This document shows, one piece after another, positions 7,600-15,095 of a stretch of 22,306 nucleotides of DNA; position 1 is the stretch's first letter; each line of letters starts with the position of its first letter. The translations under genes and the position numbers were made by a program. The notes under the pieces were generated by a model. It saw only the letters and a list, made by a program, of their open reading frames with translations. It did not search any database and was not told the DNA's origin. Source of the stretch: JBLNBU01 sp050260215 (GTDB lineage Bacteria; Pseudomonadota; Alphaproteobacteria; Rhodospirillales; Magnetospirillaceae); assembly GCA_050260215.1 (NCBI GenBank), contig JBLNBU010000155.1:1-22306 (forward strand), given 5' to 3'.

Positions 7600-7628
7600 T
7601 CCATCGGCGCAACGCTGCCATGGCGTGC

Positions 7629-7656
7629 TTGTGGCGCGGGCACGATTGTGTAAGAT
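7629..7656 (+). promoter_or_regulatory. Candidate sigma-70 promoter of guaB
   Basis: TTGTGG (7629-7634), a 16-bp spacer and TAAGAT (7651-7656) lie about 28 bp before the guaB ATG. Confidence 0.4.
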
Positions 7657-7684
7657 ACCCCGCCACTACGTATCCGGAGGTGGC

Positions 7685-9145
7685 ATGGAAATCAGGGAAG
7701 CCCTCACGTTCGACGACGTGCTGTTGACGCCGGCGGAATCGGACGTGCTGCCGGCACAGGCCGACACCCGCACCCGCATCACCCGCACCATCGAACTCGG
7801 CATCCCGCTGGTGTCGGCGGCGATGGACACCGTGACCGAAAGCCGGCTGGCCATTGCGCTGGCCCAGGCGGGCGGCATCGGCGTTGTCCACAAGAACCTG
7901 GAAATTGCCGCCCAGGCAGCCGAAGTGCGGATGGTCAAGAAGTTCGAGTCCGGCATGGTGGTCAATCCGGTCACCATCGCGCCCGACCAGCCGCTGGCCG
8001 ACGCGCTGAAGCTGATGGCCGACTACCGCATTTCCGGCATCCCGGTGACCGAGCGCGGCTCGGGCAAGCTGGTGGGCATCCTGACCAACCGCGACGTGCG
8101 CTTCGCCTCCGACGCGCGCCAGCCGGTGCGCGAGCTGATGACCAAGGACCAGCTGGTCACCGTGCGCGAAGGTGTCGACAAGGAAGAGGCCAAGCGCCTG
8201 CTTCACCAGCACCGCATCGAGAAGCTCCTGGTGGTCGATGCCGAGTACCGCTGCATCGGCCTGGTCACCGTCAAGGACATCGAGAAGGCCCAGGCCTATC
8301 CCGATGCCTGCAAGGACGACAAGGGCCGCCTGCGCGTCGCCGCCGCCACCGGCGTCGGTCCCGACGGGCTGAAGCGTGCCGAGGCCCTGATCGAGGCCGA
8401 GGTCGACGTCATCGTCGTCGACACCGCCCACGGCCATTCCCGCGGCGTGCTGGACGCCATCCGCGCCATCAAGAAGATGGGCAGCGCGGTCGAGGTGATC
8501 GGCGGCAACATCGCCACCCCCGCAGCGGCCAGGGCCCTGATCGAGGCAGGGGCCGACGCGGTCAAGGTCGGCATCGGGCCGGGCACCATCTGCACCACCC
8601 GCATGGTTGCCGGCGTCGGCGTGCCCCAGCTCACTGCCGTCATGGAAGTGGCCGAGGTGGCGCGCAAGGCCGGCGTGCCGGTGATCGCCGACGGCGGCAT
8701 CAAGTACTCGGGCGACATCGCCAAGGCGGTGGCCGCCGGCGCCGACTGCGTGATGATCGGCTCGCTGTTCGCCGGCACCGAGGAAAGCCCGGGCGAGGTG
8801 TTCCTCTACCAGGGCCGGTCCTACAAGTCCTATCGCGGCATGGGCTCGATCGGGGCGATGGCGCGCGGCTCGGCCGACCGCTACTTCCAGGCCGACGTGG
8901 GCGACAAGCTGAAGCTGGTGCCCGAAGGCGTCGAGGGCCGGGTGCCCTACAAGGGCCCGGTCGCCACCGTCATCCACCAGCTGATCGGCGGCCTGCGCGC
9001 CGGCATGGGCTATACCGGCAACCGGACCATCGCCGAAATGCAGACCCGCTGCGTCTTCCGCCGCATCACCACGGCGGGCCTGCGTGAAAGCCACGTGCAC
9101 GACGTCTCGATCACCAAGGAAGCGCCCAACTACAAGAGCGAGTAG
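7685..9145 (+). CDS. guaB: Inosine-5'-monophosphate dehydrogenase
   Basis: Catalyses the NAD+-dependent oxidation of IMP to XMP, the committed step of GMP synthesis. At 486 residues it is the normal length of bacterial full-length IMPDH. The TIM barrel starts with LTFDDVLL and is interrupted by a CBS (Bateman) pair at about residues 92-205, which typically senses purine nucleotides. The active-site loop has GIGPGTICTTRMVAG with catalytic C303. VIADGGIKYSGD and the flap-region YRGMGSIGAM are intact. ATG 7685 is preceded by GGAGG (7676-7680), leaving no doubt about the start. The gene is followed by a strong hairpin terminator shared with the convergent gltI-like gene. Confidence 0.98.
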   Translation: MEIREALTFDDVLLTPAESDVLPAQADTRTRITRTIELGIPLVSAAMDTVTESRLAIALAQAGGIGVVHKNLEIAAQAAEVRMVKKFESGMVVNPVTIAPDQPLADALKLMADYRISGIPVTERGSGKLVGILTNRDVRFASDARQPVRELMTKDQLVTVREGVDKEEAKRLLHQHRIEKLLVVDAEYRCIGLVTVKDIEKAQAYPDACKDDKGRLRVAAATGVGPDGLKRAEALIEAEVDVIVVDTAHGHSRGVLDAIRAIKKMGSAVEVIGGNIATPAAARALIEAGADAVKVGIGPGTICTTRMVAGVGVPQLTAVMEVAEVARKAGVPVIADGGIKYSGDIAKAVAAGADCVMIGSLFAGTEESPGEVFLYQGRSYKSYRGMGSIGAMARGSADRYFQADVGDKLKLVPEGVEGRVPYKGPVATVIHQLIGGLRAGMGYTGNRTIAEMQTRCVFRRITTAGLRESHVHDVSITKEAPNYKSE

Positions 9146-9167
9146 GGCGCCCGCATCCTGAACGGAC

Positions 9168-9202
9168 GAGGCCGCTCCGGGGAGCCCCCCTGGAGCGGCC
9201 TC
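9168..9202. terminator. Terminator between guaB and the convergent binding-protein gene
   Basis: A perfect 11-bp stem, GAGGCCGCTCC (9168-9178) with GGAGCGGCCTC (9192-9202), encloses a further GGGG/CCCC pairing in the 13-nt loop. The plus-strand flank attccgtt is only mildly T-rich. The right arm contains two bases of the opposing gene's TGA codon (9203-9201), so the opposing mRNA has no 3' UTR before the hairpin. Confidence 0.7.
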
Positions 9203-10106
9203 ATTCCGTTGCGCGGAAGTTTTCCACCGGCTCGTCGCTGGGGAAGCGCAGCAGGTTGGCCAAAAGACCGCTCATGGCCACGTTCAGGTTGATCTGGCGC
9301 GGCGGGATGGGCGAGCGGAACCACTTGTCGTACAGTGTCGCCATATCGCCCTTGGCCATCATCTCGCGGATGGTGCCGTCGACCACCGCCTTGAACTCGG
9401 GGTCGTCCTTGCGGACCATGATGGCGATGGGCTCGACCGACAACACGTCGTCGAGGATGCGGAACCGGCCGGGATCGGCCGAGTAGGCGATCAGTCCGGC
9501 CAGCAGGTTGTCGTCCATGGCAAAGGCCACCGCGCGTCCGTCCTCCAGCATGCGGAACGATTCGGCGTGGTCGTTGCCGTAGAGCTTTTCGATGCGGAAG
9601 CTGCGGCCATGCTGGCGCGCCTGCAGCAGCTGGACGCTGGTGCTGCCGGCGGTGGTCACCACCGGCTTGCCGTCCAACTGCGCCAGGCTGTCGACCTTGG
9701 CGTCGCGGCGCACCGCCACGCGCACCGAGGTGACGAAGGTGGTGGGGGCAAACGCCACCTCCTGCTGGCGGGCGGCGGTGTTGGTGGTCGAGCCGCATTC
9801 GATGTCGATCTCGCCCTTGACCAGGGCGGGGATGCGCGACTGCGAGGTGACCACCTGGGTGCGCAGTTGCAGGGCCGGCTTGTTCAGGCGGGCCTTGACC
9901 ACCTCGAATATGCGCCGGCAGACATCGACGTGATAACCGATGGGGGCGCCGGCCGCATCCAGATAGGACAGCGGGTACGAACGTTCGCGCACGCCCATGA
10001 CGAACTCGCCGGTGCGCGCAGCCTTGGCCAGGGTCGCCTCGGCGGCCGCGGCCGACCCCGCGGCGGCCAATGCCAGCGCAGCCACGGCCAGCCTGATGCC
10101 GATCAT
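9201..10106 (-). CDS. GltI-type periplasmic amino-acid (glutamate/aspartate) binding protein
   Basis: A 301-residue extracellular solute-binding protein family 3 member. It has a Sec signal peptide of about 22 residues with cleavage near SAAAA-EAT. The mature region carries GVRERSYPLSYLD, YHVDVCRRI, VVTSQSRIPALVKGEIDIECGSTTNT and DKWFRSPIPP. The TSQSRIP/FECGSTTN-type segment is characteristic of the glutamate/aspartate-binding GltI (DEBP) group. ATG 10106 has the purine-rich AAAGGGGGG upstream. No permease or ATPase gene is adjacent: the neighbours are guaB and rsmB. It is therefore an orphan binding protein whose transporter must be elsewhere, or it has another periplasmic sensing role. Substrate is inferred by motif only. 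Confidence 0.88.
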   Translation of the reverse strand: MIGIRLAVAALALAAAGSAAAAEATLAKAARTGEFVMGVRERSYPLSYLDAAGAPIGYHVDVCRRIFEVVKARLNKPALQLRTQVVTSQSRIPALVKGEIDIECGSTTNTAARQQEVAFAPTTFVTSVRVAVRRDAKVDSLAQLDGKPVVTTAGSTSVQLLQARQHGRSFRIEKLYGNDHAESFRMLEDGRAVAFAMDDNLLAGLIAYSADPGRFRILDDVLSVEPIAIMVRKDDPEFKAVVDGTIREMMAKGDMATLYDKWFRSPIPPRQINLNVAMSGLLANLLRFPSDEPVENFRATE

Positions 10107-10123
10107 GGTCGTCCCCCCCTTTG

Positions 10124-10162
10124 CTGCAATTTCCCTCTGCAATTGTTGTAAACGAAAACAAT
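10124..10162. promoter_or_regulatory. AT-rich repeats between the divergent gltI-like and rsmB genes
   Basis: In an otherwise GC-rich setting this stretch has two direct copies of CTGCAATT (10124-10131 and 10137-10144) and an inverted repeat ATTGTT (10142-10147) / AACAAT (10157-10162). It lies 18 bp above the binding-protein start and 77 bp before rsmB, so it is placed for a promoter/operator. No regulator is identified. Confidence 0.35.
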
Positions 10163-10238
10163 GCCTGGCCGGCAGTGCTTGTGTCGCATGGCTGTTTCCG
10201 CCATTTTGCAACCGCGTTGTTTACCGGAAAGACAGTCC

Positions 10239-11534
10239 ATGACCCCCGCCGCCCGCCTGCAGGCCGCCATCGAGGTGCTGGCCGCCATCGAAACCTCGGC
10301 CAAGCCGGCCGACTCGGTGGCGTCCTATTATTTCAAGGGCCGCCGCTACATCGGCGCCAAGGACCGTCGCGCGGTGGCCGAGACGGTGTGGCGGGTGCTG
10401 CGGCGCAAGGCCCGCATCGGCTGGTGGCTGGAGCGGGTGGGGCACTTTTCCACCGATGCCCGCGCCCGGGTGCTGGCCGACATGGCCTTCGAGGGCATCA
10501 AGCCCGAACGCGCCCTGTTCGACGGTCCCCACTCGGCCAATCCGCCCGACGGCGGCGAGCGCCGCATGATCGACGCGCTGACCGGCAAGTCATTGTTCCA
10601 CCACGACATGGCCCCCTGGGTGCGCGGCGAATACCCGGAATGGATTGCTCCGCGCCTGGCCGCCCTGTTCGGCGAACGGGTGGCCGAGCAGATGGGGGCC
10701 ATGCGCGACGAGGCGCCGCTGGACCTGCGGGTCAACGCGCTGAAGGCAACGCGTGAGCAGGCGCTGGCCGCGCTGGCCGCCGAAGGGGTCGAGGCTGCGC
10801 CCACCCGCCTGTCGCCGCTGGGCCTGCGCCTGGCCGGCCGCGTCGCCCTGGTCCAGCTGCAGGCCTGGCGCGACGGCCTGGTCGAGGTGCAGGACGAGGG
10901 CTCGCAGCTGGTCGCCCTGCTGGCCGGGGCCAAGCCCGGCATGGCGGTGGCCGACTATTGTGCCGGGGCGGGCGGCAAGACCCTGGCCCTGGCCGCGGCC
11001 ATGGAGAACAAGGGCCGGCTGGTCGCCTGCGACGTCGCCGAGTGGCGCATGGACCGCGCCGCCGACCGCTTCCGCCGCGCCGGCGTCCACAACGTCACCC
11101 GCCGGGTGCTCGGCGGCGAATCCGACAAGTGGATCAAGCGCGCGGCGGGCAGCTTCGACCGGGTGCTGGTGGACGCGCCGTGCACCGGCACCGGCACCTG
11201 GCGCCGCAACCCCGACGCCAAGTGGCAGCTGGGCGAGCCCGACCTGCTGGAACTGGTCGCCCGCCAGGGCGCCATCCTGGCCAGCGCCGCACGGCTGACC
11301 AAGCCCGGCGGCCGGCTGGTTTATGCCACCTGCTCGTTGCTGGCCGAGGAAAACGAGGACCAGGTCAACGCCTTCCTCGCCGCCCATCCCGATTTCCGGC
11401 CGGTGCCCCTGGCCGCGGCCTGGGCAGAAACCATCGGCGGCGACAGCCCGGTCGCCGGCCCGTACCTCCGCCTGACGCCCCTCGACCACGCCACCGACGG
11501 CTTCTTCGCCGCGGTGATGGAGCGGGCGGGGTAA
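10239..11534 (+). CDS. rsmB: RsmB/NOP-family 16S rRNA (cytosine-C5) methyltransferase
   Basis: A 431-residue RNA m5C methyltransferase. The N-terminal 130 residues are helical and resemble the NusB-like RNA-binding domain of RsmB. The C-terminal Rossmann domain has VADYCAGAGGKTLALA for SAM, motif IV DAPCTGTGTWRRNPD with C315, and motif VI YATCSLLAEEN with the nucleophile C365. The two-cysteine arrangement is diagnostic of RNA m5C enzymes. By similarity the target is C967 of 16S rRNA, but other NOP-family members act on other cytosines. ATG 10239 follows GGAAAG. The gene stands alone, 132 bp from the divergent gltI-like gene and 10 bp from the stop of the convergent holC. Confidence 0.9.
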   Translation: MTPAARLQAAIEVLAAIETSAKPADSVASYYFKGRRYIGAKDRRAVAETVWRVLRRKARIGWWLERVGHFSTDARARVLADMAFEGIKPERALFDGPHSANPPDGGERRMIDALTGKSLFHHDMAPWVRGEYPEWIAPRLAALFGERVAEQMGAMRDEAPLDLRVNALKATREQALAALAAEGVEAAPTRLSPLGLRLAGRVALVQLQAWRDGLVEVQDEGSQLVALLAGAKPGMAVADYCAGAGGKTLALAAAMENKGRLVACDVAEWRMDRAADRFRRAGVHNVTRRVLGGESDKWIKRAAGSFDRVLVDAPCTGTGTWRRNPDAKWQLGEPDLLELVARQGAILASAARLTKPGGRLVYATCSLLAEENEDQVNAFLAAHPDFRPVPLAAAWAETIGGDSPVAGPYLRLTPLDHATDGFFAAVMERAG

Positions 11535-11544
11535 CCTCCCCGGA

Positions 11545-12000
11545 TCAGCTTCTGGCCTTTTCCGTCCATCCGCCGCTTTCCGTCTGCTGGTAATAGACCA
11601 GCGAGTGGCCGGCGGCTTTCCAGGCTTTCCAGCGTTCGCGGGCGGCTTCGACGGCTTCTTCGTCGTTGCCGTCGAACAGGTCGAGGCAGCGGTCGTACTC
11701 GCCCACCTTGTCCGACGAGGCGCCGTCGCACAGGACCAGGATGGTGGCGCCGTTGGGGTTCTCGTCGACATCGGTCAGCCAGATCGGCTGCAAGGCGGCG
11801 TCACCGTCGGCCTTGCAGCCGTGGGGCAGCCAGCTGGCCGGGTCCCAAGTCCACAGCACGCTGTTCAGGTGCTCGACCCGGGCCGGGCTGCCGGCGGTGA
11901 CCACCACCTTGTGGCCGGCCGCCATGGCCTTTTCCAGCAGCTTGGGCAGCGCCTGGTCCAGCGGCAGGCGCAGCAGGTGGTAAAACCCGATCTGCGTCAT
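11545..12000 (-). CDS. holC: DNA polymerase III chi subunit
   Basis: Chi (151 residues) links the clamp loader to single-stranded DNA-binding protein at the replication fork. Typical features are the N-terminal IGFYHLLRLPLDQALPKLLEKA with hydrophobic VVVTAG, a conserved WTWDPASWLPHG, PIWLTDVDENPNGA and the RCLDLFDGNDEEAVEAARERW C-terminal helix read in segments. ATG 12000 is preceded by AAGGACGAG. It lies 40 bp downstream of pepA on the same strand. The pepA-holC order is also seen in E. coli, which supports the call and suggests one transcript. It ends 10 bp from the stop of the convergent rsmB. Confidence 0.95.
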   Translation of the reverse strand: MTQIGFYHLLRLPLDQALPKLLEKAMAAGHKVVVTAGSPARVEHLNSVLWTWDPASWLPHGCKADGDAALQPIWLTDVDENPNGATILVLCDGASSDKVGEYDRCLDLFDGNDEEAVEAARERWKAWKAAGHSLVYYQQTESGGWTEKARS

Positions 12001-12040
12001 TTGCTCGTCCTTCGCCGGGCGCCCGCCAGGAAACCGGCGG

Positions 12041-13546
12041 TCATCCCTTGTCCTCGTGGAAGTCGGCGACCAGGCGGTCGAGCAGGCGGACGCCGAAGGC
12101 GGTGGCGCCCTTGGGACAGGTGGCGGTGTCCTTCTTCGCCCAGGCGGTGCCGGCGATGTCGATATGGGCCCAGGGCGTGCCGTCGGTGACGAAGCGCTTC
12201 AGGAACTGGGCGGCGGTGATGCTGCCGCCCTCGCGGCCGCCGACGTTCTTCATGTCGGCGATGTCCGACTTCAGCTGCTTGTCGTAGGCCTCGCCCATGG
12301 GCAGGCGCCACACCTGCTCGCCCACCGCCTTGCCGGCGCTGGCGATGTGGTCGGCCAGCTTGTCGTCCGAGGCGAACAGGCCGGCGTATTCGTTGCCCAG
12401 GCTGATGATGATGGCCCCGGTCAGGGTGGCCAGGTCGATGATGGCCTTGGGCTTGAAGCGGTCCTGCACGTACCACAGGGCGTCGGCCAGGACCAGGCGG
12501 CCCTCGGCGTCGGTGTTGATGACCTCGATGGTCTGGCCCGAGGCCGAGGTGACCACGTCGCCCGGCCGCTGCGCCGTGCCCGAGGGCATGTTCTCGACCA
12601 GGCCGACGACGCCGACCACGTTGGCGCGGGCCTTGCGGCCGGCGAGGGCGGCCATGGTGCCGATCACCGCGCCGGCGCCGGCCATGTCCCACTTCATCTC
12701 CTCCATGCCGCCGGCGGGCTTGATCGAGATGCCGCCGGTGTCGAAGGTCACGCCCTTGCCTACCAGGGCGAGCGGCGGCGCGGCCTGGTCGGCGGCGCCC
12801 GTCCAGGTCATCACCATCATCTGCGATTCGCGGTCCGAGCCCTGGCCGACGCCCAGCAGCGCCCCCATGCCCATCTTGCGCATCTGCTTTTCGCCCAGCA
12901 CCTCGACGGTCACGCCCAGGTCGGACAGCATGTCGCGGGCCTTGGCGGCCAGGCTTTCGGGGTGGATGACGTTGGCCGGCTCGGACACCAGGTCGCGGGT
13001 CAGGAAGACGCCGTCGGCCACCTTGTCCATGGGCTCGAACGTCTTCTTGGCCTTGGCCTGGTCGTCGACCGCCACCGTCAGCTTCTTCAGCGACGGCTTG
13101 TCCTCCTTCTTCTCCTTGGTCAGGTACTTGTCGAAGCGGTAGCTGCGCAGGCGTGCGCCCAGGGCGGCGTGGGCGGCGAATTCGGCCGGCGACATCTTGA
13201 CGCCCTCGAATTCGTCGACGGCCAGTGTGGCGGTGGCGTCGCCGGTGGCCTGCAGGGCGGCGGCAATGGTGCCGCCGAAGGACTGGGCGGCGGCGGCGTC
13301 GATCTTGGCGGCCTTGCCCAGGCCGACCAGCAGGATGCGCGACACGGACAGGTTGGCGGGCGCCAGCACCGCCAGGGTCTGGTCCTTCTTGCCCTCGAAG
13401 CGGCTGGCGGCGATGGCGCGGGTCAGCATGCCGCCGCTTTCCTCGTCCAGGCGCTTCGCGGAGGGCGACAGCGTCTTGCCGTCCAGCACGGCGACGGCGA
13501 CGGCGCCCTCGGTCGGCGGGGCGGGCTTGGCGAACGAGATCTTCAT
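12041..13546 (-). CDS. pepA: Leucyl aminopeptidase (cytosol aminopeptidase, M17)
   Basis: A 501-residue M17 aminopeptidase that removes N-terminal residues from peptides using two metal ions, normally as a hexamer. Metal ligands K264, D269, D287, D346 and E348 and catalytic K276 and R350 are all present, at a constant offset of six from the E. coli PepA numbering. The signature NTDAEGRL is intact. ATG 13546 gives MKISFAKPAP, with GAGGA upstream. The frame is open much further upstream, but that extension runs antisense through ndk and is not credible. In E. coli PepA also binds DNA for Xer recombination; nothing here shows that function. Confidence 0.97.
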   Translation of the reverse strand: MKISFAKPAPPTEGAVAVAVLDGKTLSPSAKRLDEESGGMLTRAIAASRFEGKKDQTLAVLAPANLSVSRILLVGLGKAAKIDAAAAQSFGGTIAAALQATGDATATLAVDEFEGVKMSPAEFAAHAALGARLRSYRFDKYLTKEKKEDKPSLKKLTVAVDDQAKAKKTFEPMDKVADGVFLTRDLVSEPANVIHPESLAAKARDMLSDLGVTVEVLGEKQMRKMGMGALLGVGQGSDRESQMMVMTWTGAADQAAPPLALVGKGVTFDTGGISIKPAGGMEEMKWDMAGAGAVIGTMAALAGRKARANVVGVVGLVENMPSGTAQRPGDVVTSASGQTIEVINTDAEGRLVLADALWYVQDRFKPKAIIDLATLTGAIIISLGNEYAGLFASDDKLADHIASAGKAVGEQVWRLPMGEAYDKQLKSDIADMKNVGGREGGSITAAQFLKRFVTDGTPWAHIDIAGTAWAKKDTATCPKGATAFGVRLLDRLVADFHEDKG

Positions 13547-13657
13547 CAGGCGTATCCTCGCGGCGGGAAATCTGCCACCCAATGTAGCGATCCGCGCGCG
13601 GAAGGGAAGGGGGCGGCGCCCTCGGGCGTTCGCCCGATGCCAAGGGCAATCTGCCGG

Positions 13658-13688
13658 TTGCTCTTGGCGCCGTCTGGGGTTATAACCC
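13658..13688 (+). promoter_or_regulatory. ndk promoter with a palindromic -10 region
   Basis: TTGCTC (13658-13663), a 17-bp spacer and TATAAC (13681-13686) form a good sigma-70-type promoter, about 95 bp before the ndk ATG. The -10 sits inside a perfect 12-bp palindrome GGGTTATAACCC (13677-13688). A short hairpin CGGGCG-TT-CGCCCG lies at 13623-13636. Confidence 0.6.
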
Positions 13689-13783
13689 GCCGTCCCTCGC
13701 GGCGTCGGCAGCCGCAAGAGGGCCGTGGCCGCACGCCTGTGACCAAAGCGGCCGCGAGCAACCGCCGAAAGGAATTTGCACGA

Positions 13784-14206
13784 ATGGCTACCGAACGCAC
13801 CCTGTCGATCATCAAGCCGGACGCGACGCGGCGTAACCTCACCGGCAAGATCAACGCCCGCTTCGAAGAGGCCGGCCTGCGCATCGTCGCCCAGAAGCGC
13901 GTCCACCTGACCAAGGACCAGGCCGAGAAGTTCTATGCCGTCCACGCCGAGCGTTCGTTCTTCAACGACCTCGTCGCCTTCATGATCTCGGGCCCGGTGG
14001 TGGTCCAGTGCCTGGAAGGTGACAACGCCGTGGCCCGCAACCGCGAGATCATGGGCGCCACCAATCCGGCCAACGCCGCGCCCGGTACCATCCGCGCCGA
14101 CTTCGCCGAATCGGTCGAGGCCAACTCGGTCCACGGTTCGGATTCGCTCGAGAACGCCGCCAAGGAAGTGGCCTTCTTCTTCAGCGAGTGCGAGATCGTC
14201 GGCTGA
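13784..14206 (+). CDS. ndk: Nucleoside diphosphate kinase
   Basis: Transfers the gamma phosphate from NTPs to NDPs through a phosphohistidine, balancing nucleotide pools. The 140 residues are full length. The start TLSIIKPDA, the nucleotide-site NREIMGATNPANA and the active-site NSVHGSDS with H117 are all intact. ATG 13784 follows AAAGGA. The gene has its own upstream promoter and is closed by two consecutive terminators, so it is probably monocistronic. It is divergent from pepA across a 237-bp region. Confidence 0.98.
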   Translation: MATERTLSIIKPDATRRNLTGKINARFEEAGLRIVAQKRVHLTKDQAEKFYAVHAERSFFNDLVAFMISGPVVVQCLEGDNAVARNREIMGATNPANAAPGTIRADFAESVEANSVHGSDSLENAAKEVAFFFSECEIVG

Positions 14207-14216
14207 TCAAGGACAT

Positions 14217-14240
14217 CCCGGCGATCTTCGCCGGGGTTTT
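14217..14240 (+). terminator. First ndk terminator
   Basis: Perfect 8-bp stem CCCGGCGA (14217-14224) / TCGCCGGG (14228-14235), loop TCT, then G and TTTT. It starts 10 bp after the ndk stop. Confidence 0.85.
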
Positions 14241-14251
14241 CGAGAGGAATG

Positions 14252-14287
14252 GGGCGGTGGCCAGGCTGGCCGCCGCCCTTTCTTTTT
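14252..14287 (+). terminator. Second ndk terminator
   Basis: A 12-bp stem, GGGCGGTGGCCA (14252-14263) with TGGCCGCCGCCC (14267-14278), has one G-T pair and loop GGC. It is followed by TTTCTTTTT, a textbook intrinsic terminator directly behind the first one. Confidence 0.9.
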
Positions 14288-14449
14288 GTCCGCTTTCAAT
14301 AAGCGCGCCTGCAAAAGTTGTCTGTGGAAGTCCCGGCCCTGTCCGAATGGGCGGGTATTACGCCAATTGTCATACCGCTGCAGGTGTTTATTCGGAGACG
14401 CTGTTATGAGACCATAAGGCGTATTTTCTATCTGCGTTTGGGGACGCAA

Positions 14450-14926
14450 ATGGGACGACCGCTCATCGCTTTTCTGGCCGGGATGCTATGTGCATTCCAG
14501 GCCCAGGCCAACGGCACCGACTGCTTCACCGTGTTCGGCATCGCTCCGGGGACGCCGCTCAGCGAAGTCATCGACGGCAACAAGGTGGCGTGCACATCCA
14601 AATGGAACGACCTGCGCGGCGTGGTGTCCTGCGAGGTCGGCATCGACCACTTCCAGATGGAGGTCTCCTCCGAGGACAGCGGCCGCATCATCCACTCGCT
14701 GCTGATCGAACTGAACTGGAAGCGTCCCAGGGACGAAGTCGACGACATCGTCGCCAGTAAATGCGGGTCGGGCGACTCGTGGAAAGAGGGCGACACCCGG
14801 GCATCGCTGCGAAAGGACGTGGCCGGCTACCGTTTCCGGGTATGGAAGCCCGAACTGTACGACTGGGCGGTCAAGACCTATACCCGCCCGGCGCATGCGT
14901 CGCAGCCGGCGGCCCCAAGGTTCTGA
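14450..14926 (+). CDS. Unknown exported protein with four mature cysteines
   Basis: I do not recognise this 158-residue protein. It begins MGRPLIAFLAGMLCAFQAQA, a clear Sec signal peptide with likely cleavage after the last Ala (residue 20). The mature part has four cysteines (in TDCF, VACTS, VSCEV and SKCG), an even number that fits two disulfides in the periplasm. It also has many acidic residues and Trp-rich segments near the C-terminus. There are no membrane helices after the signal. ATG 14450 is the first start compatible with the signal peptide; the ribosome site is weak (GGGGA). The 160 bp upstream is unusually AT-rich for this genome. It lies between the ndk terminators and the XRE regulator gene, and no partner is suggested by context. 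Confidence 0.75.
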   Translation: MGRPLIAFLAGMLCAFQAQANGTDCFTVFGIAPGTPLSEVIDGNKVACTSKWNDLRGVVSCEVGIDHFQMEVSSEDSGRIIHSLLIELNWKRPRDEVDDIVASKCGSGDSWKEGDTRASLRKDVAGYRFRVWKPELYDWAVKTYTRPAHASQPAAPRF

Positions 14927-14953
14927 GCGGGCATGAGTTTATTGGTTGTATGG

Positions 14954-14997
14954 TTGTATGCAATCTCATCCGATTGCTACTATTGTGAGCGTGCAAT
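14954..14997 (+). promoter_or_regulatory. XRE gene promoter with embedded inverted repeats (candidate operator)
   Basis: TTGTAT (14954-14959), an 18-bp spacer and TACTAT (14978-14983) make a plausible promoter. The spacer contains the inverted repeat GCAATC (14960-14965) / GATTGC (14972-14977), and a second dyad ATTG / CAAT spans 14982-14997. The -35 is part of a tandem 8-bp repeat (TGGTTGTA twice, ending at 14958). The placement suggests autoregulation by the downstream HTH protein; this is inference. Confidence 0.45.
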
Positions 14998-15025
14998 TAC
15001 GCCACGGTTGTTCTAGTGTAGTGCG

Positions 15026-15063
15026 GCAGCCCCGGATGTTTTTCGGGGAACGGCCGGGGCTGC
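15026..15063 (+). promoter_or_regulatory. Leader hairpin in the XRE 5' UTR
   Basis: A perfect 10-bp stem, GCAGCCCCGG (15026-15035) with CCGGGGCTGC (15054-15063), closes 18 nt. The left arm can instead pair CCCCG (15030-15034) with CGGGG (15044-15048), so two exclusive folds are possible. It ends 32 nt before the ATG. No anti-terminator or leader peptide is evident. Confidence 0.45.
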
Positions 15064-15095
15064 TCCCTCATTGGACAGTCCAGGGTCGTTCGACG

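Noticed and set aside
12056..13783. Long plus-strand open frame leading into ndk
   Set aside because: It is antisense to pepA and low in complexity; ndk has its own ATG, ribosome site and promoter at 13658-13784.
14207..14449. An 80-codon minus-strand open frame
   Set aside because: It would read through both ndk terminators in reverse and has a Lys/Arg/Pro-rich composition with no ribosome site.
15047..15072. GGAAC followed by TT, resembling an EcfG promoter for the XRE gene
   Set aside because: The -10 reads CATT instead of CGTT and the GGAAC is explained by the leader hairpin; spacing is at the limit.
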